Shown here: positions 18,224 through 26,980 of the stretch, one piece after another
How positions within the stretch are numbered: the stretch's first letter is position 1
How the letters are laid out: every line of letters begins with the position of its first letter
NCBI GenBank assembly: GCA_016211105.1
Contig: JACQSX010000016.1
Span: 248,001-312,000, forward strand
From: Acidobacteriota bacterium
Lineage (GTDB): Bacteria; Acidobacteriota; UBA6911; JACQSX01
Direction of reading: 5' to 3'
Length of the DNA: 64,000 nt
Program-made: the position numbers and the translations under genes
The notes under the pieces: generated by a model
Told to the model about the DNA's origin: nothing
Database searches by the model: none
The model's input: only the letters and a program-made list of their open reading frames with translations

Positions 18224-19318
18224 TCATTCCACGCTCCGCCAGTACTCCACCCCATCGCACACCTCCAGTTGCGCTTTCCCGATCGTCTGGGCGTAGTCCA
18301 GATGAGAAGTTATCTCGGACAGCGCCAGGAACTTATGGACCCCCTCGGTGTTGGGGAAAACTCGTAGGGACAGCAACCAGGGAGTCCAATTCGCCTGGCG
18401 AAGGAGCGACAATATTTTATGTTGTCGAGCGGCGATGAACTCTTCCATGCCACGGCGATACCATGCTAGGTCATAAACCGGTTGGCCATGGCCGGTCCAA
18501 CAAAGCGTGGGCGCGAGTTCTGCCAGCCGCTTCAGCGATTCGAGATAAGCAGAAAGGGCGCGGAACCGGTGGATGGATGTCGGACCGCGGAACGCGGATT
18601 GCGGATTGCGAACCGTGGAGTCGTGGACCCTACCGTGATCTGTGATGTCCGGCTTCACAGTTGACAGTTGATAGTCGGTGATCCTTGCCTGCCAACCAGT
18701 GAGCGGTGAACGATCGCCTTCCGAACTTTGTGGATCGGGATTTAATAGTGGATTAGGTGAAATTTTCTCCAGCACCGTATCGCCGGCTATCAGAGTTCTG
18801 GTTGCCGGCTCCAGCAGGCAAATGCTGCCAGGGGTATGGCCGGGAGTGTGAATCACCTGTAATCCACCTTGCTCGAAGTCTAGCAATGCTCCCTCTTGTA
18901 GCTGTGTTGCCTCTTTGACCGGATCATAGAATTGCCGAAATCGTAGGTACCCCTGCTGGAAACGCTCGATCACATCTTGGGGGACGCCGCAGGATCGTAA
19001 CAGACTTTTATAGAGGGAATAATCGCCGCGCCTGCTCAGCGTTTCTAGCTCCCAGCCGTGGATGGCGATCTGGCAACCACTTGCTTCCTGGATGGCGCCT
19101 GCCTGTCCGGAGTGATCCTCGTGAGAATGGGTCAACACCAGACGGCGGATGTCTCGGACCCGAATCGCGTATTGCCTCAATCCGCCTTCAAGACTCTGCC
19201 AACTGTCGCGACCCTTGGGGCCCGCGTCGATCAGTGTCAGCGGGTCGTGGCGAACAAGATAGACATTGATGGGTCCAACGTCTAAGGGTGTGGGAATCGT
19301 GATTTGTTTTAGGTCCAT
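18224..19318 (-). CDS. MBL-fold metallohydrolase with a low-complexity insertion
   Basis: 364-aa metallo-beta-lactamase-fold hydrolase. Metal ligands visible: THSHEDHSG (HxHxDH), the HTPGHTPGS histidine, the GDT aspartate in LIAGDTVLEKISPNPLL, and the WTGHGQPV histidine, so the active site looks complete. Between ISPNPLL and IHRFRALSAYLESLKRL about 50 residues (positions about 200-252) have no counterpart in this hydrolase group. They are encoded by near-tandem short words such as GCGGATT and CAGTTGA; see the repeat entry. Start at ATG 19318 (MDLKQITIPTPLDVGPINVY), the family N-terminus. Substrate unknown. Follows the broken acyl-CoA dehydrogenase on the same strand. Confidence 0.82.
   Translation of the reverse strand: MDLKQITIPTPLDVGPINVYLVRHDPLTLIDAGPKGRDSWQSLEGGLRQYAIRVRDIRRLVLTHSHEDHSGQAGAIQEASGCQIAIHGWELETLSRRGDYSLYKSLLRSCGVPQDVIERFQQGYLRFRQFYDPVKEATQLQEGALLDFEQGGLQVIHTPGHTPGSICLLEPATRTLIAGDTVLEKISPNPLLNPDPQSSEGDRSPLTGWQARITDYQLSTVKPDITDHGRVHDSTVRNPQSAFRGPTSIHRFRALSAYLESLKRLAELAPTLCWTGHGQPVYDLAWYRRGMEEFIAARQHKILSLLRQANWTPWLLSLRVFPNTEGVHKFLALSEITSHLDYAQTIGKAQLEVCDGVEYWRSVE
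18570..18760. repeat. Degenerate word-repeat block inside the MBL hydrolase gene
   Basis: Successive patches of near-tandem words: CGGAACGCGGATTGCGGATT, then CGTGATCTGTGATG, then CAGTTGACAGTTGATAGT, then CAGTGAGCGGTGAACGATC. The block keeps the reading frame of the hydrolase and encodes the extra loop. Similar patches occur in four to five intergenic sites of this window. Confidence 0.6.
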
Positions 19319-19320
19319 CA

Positions 19321-19396
19321 AAGTTAAAAGTCGCAGGTTGGGTATCAGGTGTCGCGTACGTCCGGTACCCGGTACCTGACAGCCGATCCCTGACAC
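19321..19396. repeat. Degenerate word repeat (GGTACC/GGTGTC type)
   Basis: Contains GGTATCAGGTGTCG, then TCCGGTACCCGGTACCTGAC and CCTGACACC: shuffled 6-8 base words filling the gap between the MBL hydrolase start and the end of the broken acyl-CoA dehydrogenase. Confidence 0.5.
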
Positions 19397-20108
19397 CTAC
19401 TCGGAAAGTACGCGTTGGGTGATTCTGCGTCGAACTTCGACCTGGTTGATCGGATCATAACGGAAAAACTTCCGCAACACGGATTGGTAAACGCGCAGCA
19501 TATCACCCTCGGTCAGCGCGGGAAGGGCTTCGCGCGCTCTTGTCTCTGCCGCCTGCGCAGCTTCGTATAAGTGGCTGCGTGCCATGTCGACAAATGCCTC
19601 TGCCGATGTTCAGAATGTTGAGAGCAATCTTGTGTCCTTTTCCAATCTCTCCCAGTAAATTTTCCACTGGAACCCGGGTACCGTTGAAAATTACAGCGCA
19701 CGTCGATGAGCCTTGGATACCCATCTTCTTCTCTTCTTCTCCTACCGATACTCCAGGGAATTTTCGCTCAACAATAAACGCGGACAGGTGCTCGCCGTCG
19801 ACTTTGGCAAAAACAATGTAAATGTCGGCAAAACCTGCGTTGGTAATCCACATCTTCGTACCATTCAGGATGTACTCCTTCCCGTCGACTGACAAAACAG
19901 CGCTGGTTTTTGCCGCTAGCGCATCGGAACCGGACTCTGCTTCTGTGAGTGCGTAGGCGGAGATGAATTCAGCGGTAGCCAGTCGGGGAAGATATCGTCT
20001 TTTTTGTTCCCCAGTTCCAAAAAAGACGATGGGCAGAGTACCGATAGTAGTGTGCGCGCCGAGACTGGCAGCGAAGGACGCCGTACAACCGACGTGTTCA
20101 GCAAAGCG
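19397..20108 (-). pseudogene. Acyl-CoA dehydrogenase remnant (FadE-like) with internal and N-terminal deletions
   Basis: Residues matching the middle of a roughly 590-aa FadE-type acyl-CoA dehydrogenase run from 20108 in one frame: FFGTGEQKRRYLPRLATAEF, ISAYALTEAESGSD, KMWITNAGFADIYIVFAKVD and LLGEIGKGHKIALNILNIGR. Directly after NILNIGR the sequence jumps, with a frame change near 19610, to the family C-terminus AEAFVDMARSHLYEAAQAAE and LRKFFRYDPINQVEVRRRIT. About 240 residues, including the catalytic base region, are missing. Upstream, an in-frame TAA at 20111-20109 and non-homologous sequence replace the first roughly 120 residues. It lies 140 bases after fadN, where fadE (and fadA) would be expected, so it is the decayed end of a beta-oxidation operon. 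Confidence 0.85.
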
Positions 20109-20149
20109 TTATTCATACTGCTCCTGCGTTATAGCCAACAGGTCGACAA

Positions 20150-20248
20150 GTCCGAAGTCACAGGCTGATCACTGGGTCGATAGGGTTGCTCGCTCTGAGA
20201 CTTGCTGACTTGTGGCTTAAGACTTGTGACTTTCGAGTCACACTCCGG
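20150..20248. repeat. Degenerate word repeat (GACTTGTG type)
   Basis: Near-tandem words GACTTGCTGACTTGTGGCTT, AAGACTTGTGACTTTCGAG, between fadN and the acyl-CoA dehydrogenase remnant. Occupies the site where a thiolase gene (fadA) would be expected in a fadN-fadA-fadE operon. Confidence 0.5.
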
Positions 20249-22606
20249 TCAGTTTCTCAACGGTTTTCCGGTTTTGAGCATATGTTGGATGCGTTCTTGG
20301 GTTTTGCGTTCACCACACAGTGACAAAAACGCTTCCCTTTCCAGGTCCAGCATGTCCTGCTCGCTCAGCTTGCCGCTATCTCGTCCGCCGCCACATAAAA
20401 CCCACGCCAATTTCCGCCCGATGTGGCCATCGTGCTCAGAAATGAATTCGGCTCGTTGCTTGAGGTGAATACCAAGTTCCAACATCGCCCGGATATTTGT
20501 GCCGGCAGCGGGCAGGTCTTTCCTCTCCAGCGGTGGGCGATAGGCCTGGGACGCCAAGTACAACGCCAGGCGTTTCGCGTCTTCGACGAGACGAGAGCGT
20601 TGCATAGTGACGGGATTAATTCCTGCAATGAAATTCATCGTCTGAGCCTCCTGGGCACTTTGGGATACTTTGGCCAGGGCAATGACTTCGAAGGTTCGCT
20701 TTACCGCGTCCTCCATTGCACGCGTGGGATTTAAATCCAGGTTTCTCAGGAACAACTCCTTGGTCCCGCCGCCAGCCGGAATTAGTCCCACGCCCGTCTC
20801 TACCAAGCCCATGTAAAGCTCGGCGAATGGCTGACAGAAGCGGCTTGCCAAACAAATCTCCGCCCCTCCACCCAAAGTGAGAGAGAAAGGTGCCGCCACA
20901 ACCGGTTTTGGAGCAAACTTAATGGCATGAGTCATCTGTTGGAACATGCGCACCATGCGATCAATGTCGTCCCAGTTCCCTTCCTGAATTTCCAGAAGCA
21001 GCAGCATGAGATTGGCGCCGGCCGAAAAATGCTCTCCATCGTTTCCGATCACCAAAGCTTCGAAATCTTCGCGAAGCAAATCGAGCGCCACACGCGTCAT
21101 CTCGATGACATCGGGTCCGATGATGTTCATTTTTGACTGGAATTCCAGGCATGCAATTCCATCCCCGAGATCGCGCAAGGTCGCGCCTGCATTTCTTTTA
21201 AGTAATTGACTGCGCTCCAAAATTGGGGGCAAGCGATCCAAAGGGATGTAACCACCGCCCTCCAAGTTCCAATAACTGCGATTGCGGTAGAAATGCGTCG
21301 CTCCCGCGTCCAGCATCTCCCTTACATTGAGCGGTAGAATCCTTCCTTCCCCCTGCCACTTCTCTGCCGACCAACGTAAACCGATCTGGTCCCATAATTG
21401 GAACGGTCCAAGGTCCCAGTTGAATCCCCAGCGCATCGCGTCATCGATTGCCACGAGAGTGCTGCTAATTTCGGGAACCTTTTCGGCGGCGTAGCAGAGC
21501 GCGGCCATCACAGTTTCCCATGTGAAATGTGCGTAACGGTCTTCAGCGCCATGGAAGAGCTTTTGTAAACGTTCTCCTACCGGGTCTACCGAGCTCAGCA
21601 TTTCGATCGACGTAATTCTTGGTTTCTGGAGTGCGCGATATTCCAGGGATCCCCAATCCAGTGCCAGCATTTCTCCTGACGCAGGATCCTTGCGATAAAA
21701 CCCCCCGCCGCTTTTATCGCCTAACAAATTTTTTCCAATCATGCGAGACACGAACTCAGGGAAAGTGAACAGCGAACGCTCTTCTGGAAGGAATTCTTGC
21801 AAGTTTTTGGCTACGTGAGCCAGCACGTCGACACCCACCAAGTCGGCCATTCGAAACACGGCCGTCCTGGGGCGCCCGAGAAAAGGGCCGGTGAGAGTAT
21901 CCACTTCTTCCGTAGTCAAACCGAGTTGGTATGCGACTCGCACGCACACGGCAGCAACAAAAGATCCAATGCGATTGGCGATGAAGTTGGGGGTGTCCTT
22001 GGCGATAACCGTCTGTTTTCCCAAAAAACGGGCGCAAAAATCCTCCAGTGTGGCGACTATGCTTGGATCTGTCTCCAGGGTGGGGATGATCTCCAGTAGG
22101 CGCATGTACCGGGGAGGGTTGAAAAAGTGGGTGCCAAGCCAGCGGCGCTTCTCAGCGGTGGAAAATCCTTCGGCGATGGAACACAACGGAATCCCGGAGG
22201 TATTGGAGCTTAAAATTGTGTCGGTCCGCACATGAGGCAGAACGCGTGCCATGAGCTGCCGTTTGACAGGCAGATGCTCGATGATCGCCTCGATGATCCA
22301 GTCATATTCTGTTAGCTTAGGAAGATCGTCCTCAAAATTCCCAATCTCGATTACAGTCTGCAGGTCGGGTGTAAAGAACGCAGGGGGTTTCCTTTTCAGC
22401 GCGAAGGCGATGCCGGCGCGAGCAAAACGATTTCGCACCAGCGGATGTGACAGCGTCAGACTTTTTTCCCGTTCCTCCTCGTTCAATTCGTCAGGTGCAC
22501 GGTCTAAAAGAAGGCACGGAACGGACGCATTGGCCAAGTGGGCGGCAATTTGGGAACCCATCGTCCCCGCTCCCAAGACTGCCACTTGTCGAATCGGTTG
22601 GATCAT
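20249..22606 (-). CDS. fadN: FadN-type 3-hydroxyacyl-CoA dehydrogenase / enoyl-CoA hydratase
   Basis: Bifunctional beta-oxidation enzyme of 785 aa. The N-terminal half is the NAD-dependent 3-hydroxyacyl-CoA dehydrogenase (VAVLGAGTMGSQIAAHLANA Rossmann motif; LSSNTSGIPLCSIAEG; THFFNPPRYMRLLEIIPT; KDTPNFIANRIGSF). The second half carries an enoyl-CoA hydratase/isomerase domain (IGNDGEHFSAGANL; PVVAAPFSLTLGGGAEICLA; LIPAGGGTKEL). The domain order is that of Bacillus FadN, opposite to E. coli FadB. Downstream lie the acyl-CoA dehydrogenase remnant, and 15 bases upstream the broken acyl-CoA synthetase, so this enzyme is the only intact member of its cluster. A thiolase is at 47.9-49.1 kb but lacks key residues. 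Confidence 0.92.
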   Translation of the reverse strand: MIQPIRQVAVLGAGTMGSQIAAHLANASVPCLLLDRAPDELNEEEREKSLTLSHPLVRNRFARAGIAFALKRKPPAFFTPDLQTVIEIGNFEDDLPKLTEYDWIIEAIIEHLPVKRQLMARVLPHVRTDTILSSNTSGIPLCSIAEGFSTAEKRRWLGTHFFNPPRYMRLLEIIPTLETDPSIVATLEDFCARFLGKQTVIAKDTPNFIANRIGSFVAAVCVRVAYQLGLTTEEVDTLTGPFLGRPRTAVFRMADLVGVDVLAHVAKNLQEFLPEERSLFTFPEFVSRMIGKNLLGDKSGGGFYRKDPASGEMLALDWGSLEYRALQKPRITSIEMLSSVDPVGERLQKLFHGAEDRYAHFTWETVMAALCYAAEKVPEISSTLVAIDDAMRWGFNWDLGPFQLWDQIGLRWSAEKWQGEGRILPLNVREMLDAGATHFYRNRSYWNLEGGGYIPLDRLPPILERSQLLKRNAGATLRDLGDGIACLEFQSKMNIIGPDVIEMTRVALDLLREDFEALVIGNDGEHFSAGANLMLLLLEIQEGNWDDIDRMVRMFQQMTHAIKFAPKPVVAAPFSLTLGGGAEICLASRFCQPFAELYMGLVETGVGLIPAGGGTKELFLRNLDLNPTRAMEDAVKRTFEVIALAKVSQSAQEAQTMNFIAGINPVTMQRSRLVEDAKRLALYLASQAYRPPLERKDLPAAGTNIRAMLELGIHLKQRAEFISEHDGHIGRKLAWVLCGGGRDSGKLSEQDMLDLEREAFLSLCGERKTQERIQHMLKTGKPLRN

Positions 22607-22621
22607 GACCGTTACGCTCCC

Positions 22622-23690
22622 TTAGTGCACTCTCCTTGGCTGGCGCGGCCAGAAGACCTCGCGAAGTTCCCGCTTCAGGATCTTCTCGGTTCCTCCTTTG
22701 GGGAGCGAGGCGCGGAAATGGGAGGCTTTTGGAATCTTGTAGCTCGCTAAATACCCGCGGCAAAAATTCTCCAATTCTCTCTGATCAATAAGATTTCCAG
22801 AGCGTGTGACGATTACCGCGCAAGGTACTTCTCCCCACTTCTCGTCCGGGATAGGGATCACGGCGCATTCCAGCACATCCGGATGGCGGTACAACACCGA
22901 TTCGATCTCAAGAGATGGGATGTTTTCCCCGCCGCTGATGATGATGTCTTTCTTGCGGTCGACGATTTGCAGATAGTTTTCTGCGTCCAGTACCGCCATA
23001 TCTCCCGTATGTAACCAGCCGTCTTGTATGGTCTCGCCGGTCGCCTTGGGTTGGTTCCAATAGCCTTCCATAACGTTATCGCTGCGCACGATCACTTCGC
23101 CAATTTCCCGTCCGTCGGGTTTGACATCCTGACCTACCTTATTGACCACGCGCACTTCGGTTCCGACCACCTCCAAGCCGGCCATGGCCAGCCGGTGGAA
23201 GCGTTCTTGGTCGGATCTGGGCAGAGTATCCTTGAGGTAGGAGATTGTCACACAAGGACATGTCTCCGTGAGGCCATAACCGGTAAAGACAGTACCGCCG
23301 AACACCTTTTCCATATTTTCAATCAGGGTGGGGTTGACCGCAGATCCGCCGATCAGGATTTGCTCGATGGAGTTGACATCACGTTTGAGCTGTTGCTGCG
23401 CTTCCATCAACGCAATCGCCATCGTGGGCACCAGATTAAAATGCGTAGCCCTCTCTTGTTCAACTAATTGCAGGACTCCCACGGGATCGAAGCGCCGCAC
23501 CATGATGTGCACTCCGCCCACAGCGGTCACCGTATGAGGGACTCCCCAACCATTGACATGAAATACGGTTACAGCGTTGGGCGAATTGGCGGTAAGTGAA
23601 GCGCTCGTTTCCGCAGATAACGCCAACCTTGTTGGCATAAAGTTTGGCTGCTCGCCCCTTGAACCGAATTGGCGTTAAAGGAATGTTCAT
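22622..23690 (-). pseudogene. AMP-dependent acyl-CoA synthetase with internal deletion and frameshift
   Basis: The first 42 residues from ATG 23690 (MNIPLTPIRFKGRAAKLYAN ... GNERFTYRQFAQRCNR) match the start of medium/long-chain acyl-CoA synthetases. At about 23570 the sequence jumps, out of frame, to the FHVNGWGVPHT motif that normally lies near residue 230. From there the C-terminal part is intact (FTGYGLTETCPCVTISYLKD, GWLHTGDMAVLDAENYLQIV, DRKKDIIISGGENIPSLEIE and the GGTEKILKRELR lysine). Roughly 180-190 residues with the ATP-binding TSGTTG-PKG loop are gone. A protein of 338 aa could still start at 23638, but it would lack the P-loop. Sits 15 bases before fadN. Confidence 0.85.
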
Positions 23691-23694
23691 ATCG

Positions 23695-23770
23695 ATCTTG
23701 AACCGTGAATTTCGGATTGGGGTTTTGATGGTTCGTGGTTGGTGTCTCGGGCGAACGCGGCAATCGGAGC
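23695..23770. repeat. Degenerate word repeat (GGTTCGTGG/GGATTGGGG type)
   Basis: CCGTGAATTTCGGATTGGGG, TTTTGATGGTTCGTGGTTGG, TGTCTCGGGCGAACGCGG: loosely repeated 7-8 base words immediately upstream of the broken acyl-CoA synthetase. Confidence 0.4.
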
Positions 23771-23973
23771 TCGCGGGATGCCACCTTCATTGTTGTTGAT
23801 CACCCATTTGGCTTTCATCGCGCACAAGTGAATGAGCACTTTTTCATTGTAGGGCCCAATCATGAGAATGCACAAGCAAATGAGGCTGCCTCCTTTTGAC
23901 AATTGCCTTTCTGATCTATAGTTGGACCGGCCCTTGAGTCCACAATGGAAGCGTGGAGTTGAGTGAAATCTCG

Positions 23974-25389
23974 ATGAATGGATACTTGATCGCTTTAGCG
24001 TTGTATTCAGTTCTCCTCGTTGCTGTCGGCTTGGTCGTTTCTCGCCTTGTAAGGAAAGGCTCGGACTTCTTCGTCGCCGGCCGCAGCCTGGGTCCAGGGC
24101 TGATCTTTTCCACATTTTTAGCTGCCAACATTGGCGCCGGCTCCACAGTCGGGGCAACAGGACTGGCGTATCATATCGGAGCCTCAGCCTGGTGGTGGGT
24201 CGGCTCCGCGGGAATTGGTTGCTTCATTCTGGCTACAACGGTGGGTCCTCGAATCTGGACCTTGGCAAAGGAGCACAACTTTTACACGGTTGGGGATTTT
24301 CTTGAAAAGCGTTATGGCCAGGCGGTGCGTGGAGTTGTGGCGCTGCTCTTGTGGTTCGGAACCCTGGCCATTCTGGCGGGTCAATTGATCGCAATTTCCT
24401 GGATATTGAATGCCGTGGCAGGCGTGTCCAAGCCGATAGGATGTTTGTTGGGAGGAGCCATTACCGTTATTTATTTCTCCGCTGGCGGATTGAGGTCTGC
24501 GGTATGGGTTAATGTGGTGCAATTGTGCGTGAAAATGAGCGGTTTCATGGTCGCAGCGCCGGTGGCGCTGGCAACCGTGGGCGGTTTTGATGCCATTCGA
24601 GACGAGCTCGCTTCTAATGCCGCGCATGGATATTTCAACTATGGCGGAATCGGCCTGGCAGGCGTGATGGGGTATCTGCTGCTGTTGGCTCCTTCTTTCA
24701 TCGTCTCCCCAGGATTGCTGCAAAAGTTATATGGCGCCAAAGACAAGTCAGCAGTGATGTGGGGAATTGGTCTGAACGCGCTGGCAATGGTTGGCTTTGC
24801 CTTTTTGCCTGTGATTCTTGGAATGGTGGCCGCAACCCGATTTTCCGGCCTGGACAACGCGGAGCTGGCGCTTCCGATGGTAATGACACAAGTGCTCCCG
24901 TTTTGGCTGGGAACATGGGCGCTGGCTGCGATATTTTCGGCGGAGCTGAGCGCCGCCGATGCCGTCTTGTTCATGCTTTCCACGTCCCTGGCAAAAGATT
25001 TGTACCAAAGTTTCCTCCGACCGGGAGCCGGAGATCAAGAGCTGTTGCGGGTTGGCCGTTTCGCTGCAGTGGCAGCCGGGACGACAGGTGTGTTGCTGGC
25101 CATTGGGTTGCCTTCGATCATCTCGGCATTATCGATCTTTTATGGGCTCGTTTCGGTAGCGTTGTTCGTTCCTTTGATCACGGGACTGTACTCGGTCCGC
25201 CCGGGCTCGGGGACGGCACTGGCTGCGATTCTCATTTCAGTATGCGCGACTCTGTTTGTGCAACTTTACACGACGGGGAAAGGGATTATGGGCATCGCGC
25301 CGATCGTCATCGGGATGGTGATAAGTGCGGCAGTAATGGCACTGGGCGCGGGATGGGAAGCGGTTCGGAGCAAAGTCCCGGAGCACTGA
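23974..25389 (+). CDS. Sodium:solute symporter (SSS family)
   Basis: Inner-membrane Na+-coupled uptake carrier with about 13 hydrophobic segments. Family marks: FFVAGRSLGPGLIFSTFLAA, NIGAGSTVGATGLAYHIGAS (sodium-site helix 1), FGTLAILAGQLIAISWILN, TVIYFSAGGLRSAVWVNVVQ and the SAELSAADAVLFMLSTSLAK motif. Substrate cannot be told; sugars, amino acids, carboxylates and pantothenate are all carried by relatives. Start at ATG 23974 (MNGYLIALALYS) leads straight into helix 1; a GTG at 23953 is the alternative. Divergent from the broken synthetase and convergent with leuB. Confidence 0.88.
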   Translation: MNGYLIALALYSVLLVAVGLVVSRLVRKGSDFFVAGRSLGPGLIFSTFLAANIGAGSTVGATGLAYHIGASAWWWVGSAGIGCFILATTVGPRIWTLAKEHNFYTVGDFLEKRYGQAVRGVVALLLWFGTLAILAGQLIAISWILNAVAGVSKPIGCLLGGAITVIYFSAGGLRSAVWVNVVQLCVKMSGFMVAAPVALATVGGFDAIRDELASNAAHGYFNYGGIGLAGVMGYLLLLAPSFIVSPGLLQKLYGAKDKSAVMWGIGLNALAMVGFAFLPVILGMVAATRFSGLDNAELALPMVMTQVLPFWLGTWALAAIFSAELSAADAVLFMLSTSLAKDLYQSFLRPGAGDQELLRVGRFAAVAAGTTGVLLAIGLPSIISALSIFYGLVSVALFVPLITGLYSVRPGSGTALAAILISVCATLFVQLYTTGKGIMGIAPIVIGMVISAAVMALGAGWEAVRSKVPEH

Positions 25390-25431
25390 CAGACAACGTG
25401 GCATCCGTTGCCTCGCGTGCAGCTAAGATTC

Positions 25432-26508
25432 CTAGTTTTGGCTACGGAGCGACTGCAGTATAGCTTCTGTCATTTCCTCTGTGGACGCGGGCCTTCCTGT
25501 GGGATGAAGGTCGGCGGTGCGATGGCCGTGATCCAGTGCTGCGCCAATTGCACGCTGAATGCCGCTTGCGGCCGTTGTGTTGTTCAGGGTGTACTCAAAG
25601 AGCATGGTGATGCATGCAATCGATGCAATTGGATTGGCGATGCCTCTGCCTGCGATATCCGGCGCCGTTCCATGCACCGGTTCATAAAGGGCGCTTCGAC
25701 TGCCGAGGCTTGCCGAAGGCAACATCCCCAGCGATCCGGCGATAACCGCCGCTTCATCGGTCAGGATATCACCGAACATGTTGTTGGTAAGCACCACGTC
25801 AAAAGTTGACGGCGTTGTCATTAATTGCATCGCGAAACTATCCACGAGTCGATGTTCCAAGACGACGTCTGTATATTCCTGGTGCACTTCGGTAACCACA
25901 TCGCGCCACAACTTGGATGTCTCCAAGATGTTTGATTTGTCTACGCTGGTGACTTTTTTCCTGCGGCGCTTCGCGGCTTGGAAAGCAAGCCGGGCAATGC
26001 GGTCAATCTCTTGCCGCGTGTATAGTTCGGTGTCAACTGCGCGATCCTTATCACGATGTTTCGGCTGGGCAAAATAAATGCCTCCGGTCAATTCTCGAAA
26101 GAACAAAATATCTGTGCCCTTCACGACAGAACGCTTCAACGGCGAACTGTCTTCCAATGCGGGCCAGGCATAGATGGGTCTTAAGTTGGCAAACAGACCT
26201 AATTCCTTGCGCAACGTGAGAAGGGCCCGTTCAGGGCGGCGCGCTGGCGCTTCCTCTTCCCACTCCGGTCCACCCACACATCCCAGCAAAACGGCGTCAG
26301 AGGATCTCGCTTGCTCCAGTACCGAATCTCTCAGGCCGACGCCATGAGTCTTGATGCTAATCCCTCCAACGAGCTCCTGATGAATTTCCAGCGAGAGAGA
26401 ATATTTTGCAGCGCATACTTGCAATACCTTGATTGCTGCTGGAATCACTTCTACACCCACACCGTCACCGGGGAGTACGAGCAACTTTAACGTCCCCATA
26501 TCTGCCAT
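25432..26508 (-). CDS. leuB: 3-isopropylmalate dehydrogenase
   Basis: Leucine biosynthesis: oxidative decarboxylation of 3-isopropylmalate with NAD+. Motifs: LKLLVLPGDGVGVEVIPAAI, LRKELGLFANLRPI, FRELTGGIYFAQPK, SVDKSNILETSKLWRDVV, and the substrate/metal loop LTNNMFGDILTDEAAVIAGS, then EPVHGTAPDIAGRGIANPIA. 358 aa, normal length. No leuA, leuC or leuD next to it, so the pathway genes are scattered. Tartrate or isocitrate dehydrogenases share the fold, but the RPERALLTLRKEL segment favours LeuB. Confidence 0.92.
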   Translation of the reverse strand: MADMGTLKLLVLPGDGVGVEVIPAAIKVLQVCAAKYSLSLEIHQELVGGISIKTHGVGLRDSVLEQARSSDAVLLGCVGGPEWEEEAPARRPERALLTLRKELGLFANLRPIYAWPALEDSSPLKRSVVKGTDILFFRELTGGIYFAQPKHRDKDRAVDTELYTRQEIDRIARLAFQAAKRRRKKVTSVDKSNILETSKLWRDVVTEVHQEYTDVVLEHRLVDSFAMQLMTTPSTFDVVLTNNMFGDILTDEAAVIAGSLGMLPSASLGSRSALYEPVHGTAPDIAGRGIANPIASIACITMLFEYTLNNTTAASGIQRAIGAALDHGHRTADLHPTGRPASTEEMTEAILQSLRSQN

Positions 26509-26642
26509 TTCTGCCCTATCAATGTGGCCTCTTATTTAGCCACAAACCGAACAATGGAAACGATTCTCCGAGGGGAAGCCTTTAAAGGCAAAAATCACTG
26601 TTAGAAAGGCGCGATCCGAAATGCTAAATGTGAAACCGCGCC

Positions 26643-26966
26643 CTACTGGCGCCCGCCGTTTGAGAAGTAACGCTCCACCACGCCGATCAGAATATTCAAG
26701 CGCTCGTCGGTGCGTTTTTGGATTTCGGTCAATTCTCGGAACCGCTCATCCGTTTCGCGGAATCGTTCATCGGTGCGCCGCGTCAGATCTTCGACTAAGC
26801 GTCCGATTTTTAGCAGGAAATCCCCAAGCTGTGCAATTTGCTCAGAGTGACGCTCGATCTCCTGCTGATGACGTTCGACGCGCGCCAACGACAGCGTCTG
26901 CTGGTTGGCCAAAAACTCTAGTTGTCGCTCTATTTTTTCGAAGCGCTCTTCCGGTGTCACCCACAT
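26643..26966 (-). CDS. Small coiled-coil protein of unknown function
   Basis: 107 aa, almost entirely heptad-like: EERFEKIERQLEFLANQQTL, then RVERHQQEIERHSEQIAQLG and a run of repeated TDERFRETDERFRELTE units. The TDERF/RETDERF repetition is common in small coiled-coil proteins of this phylum and has no assigned role. Starts at ATG 26966, 14 bases downstream of the end of the HAD hydrolase gene on the same strand, so probably co-transcribed with it. Confidence 0.65.
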   Translation of the reverse strand: MWVTPEERFEKIERQLEFLANQQTLSLARVERHQQEIERHSEQIAQLGDFLLKIGRLVEDLTRRTDERFRETDERFRELTEIQKRTDERLNILIGVVERYFSNGGRQ

Positions 26967-26980
26967 AGCATAGCACCTAT

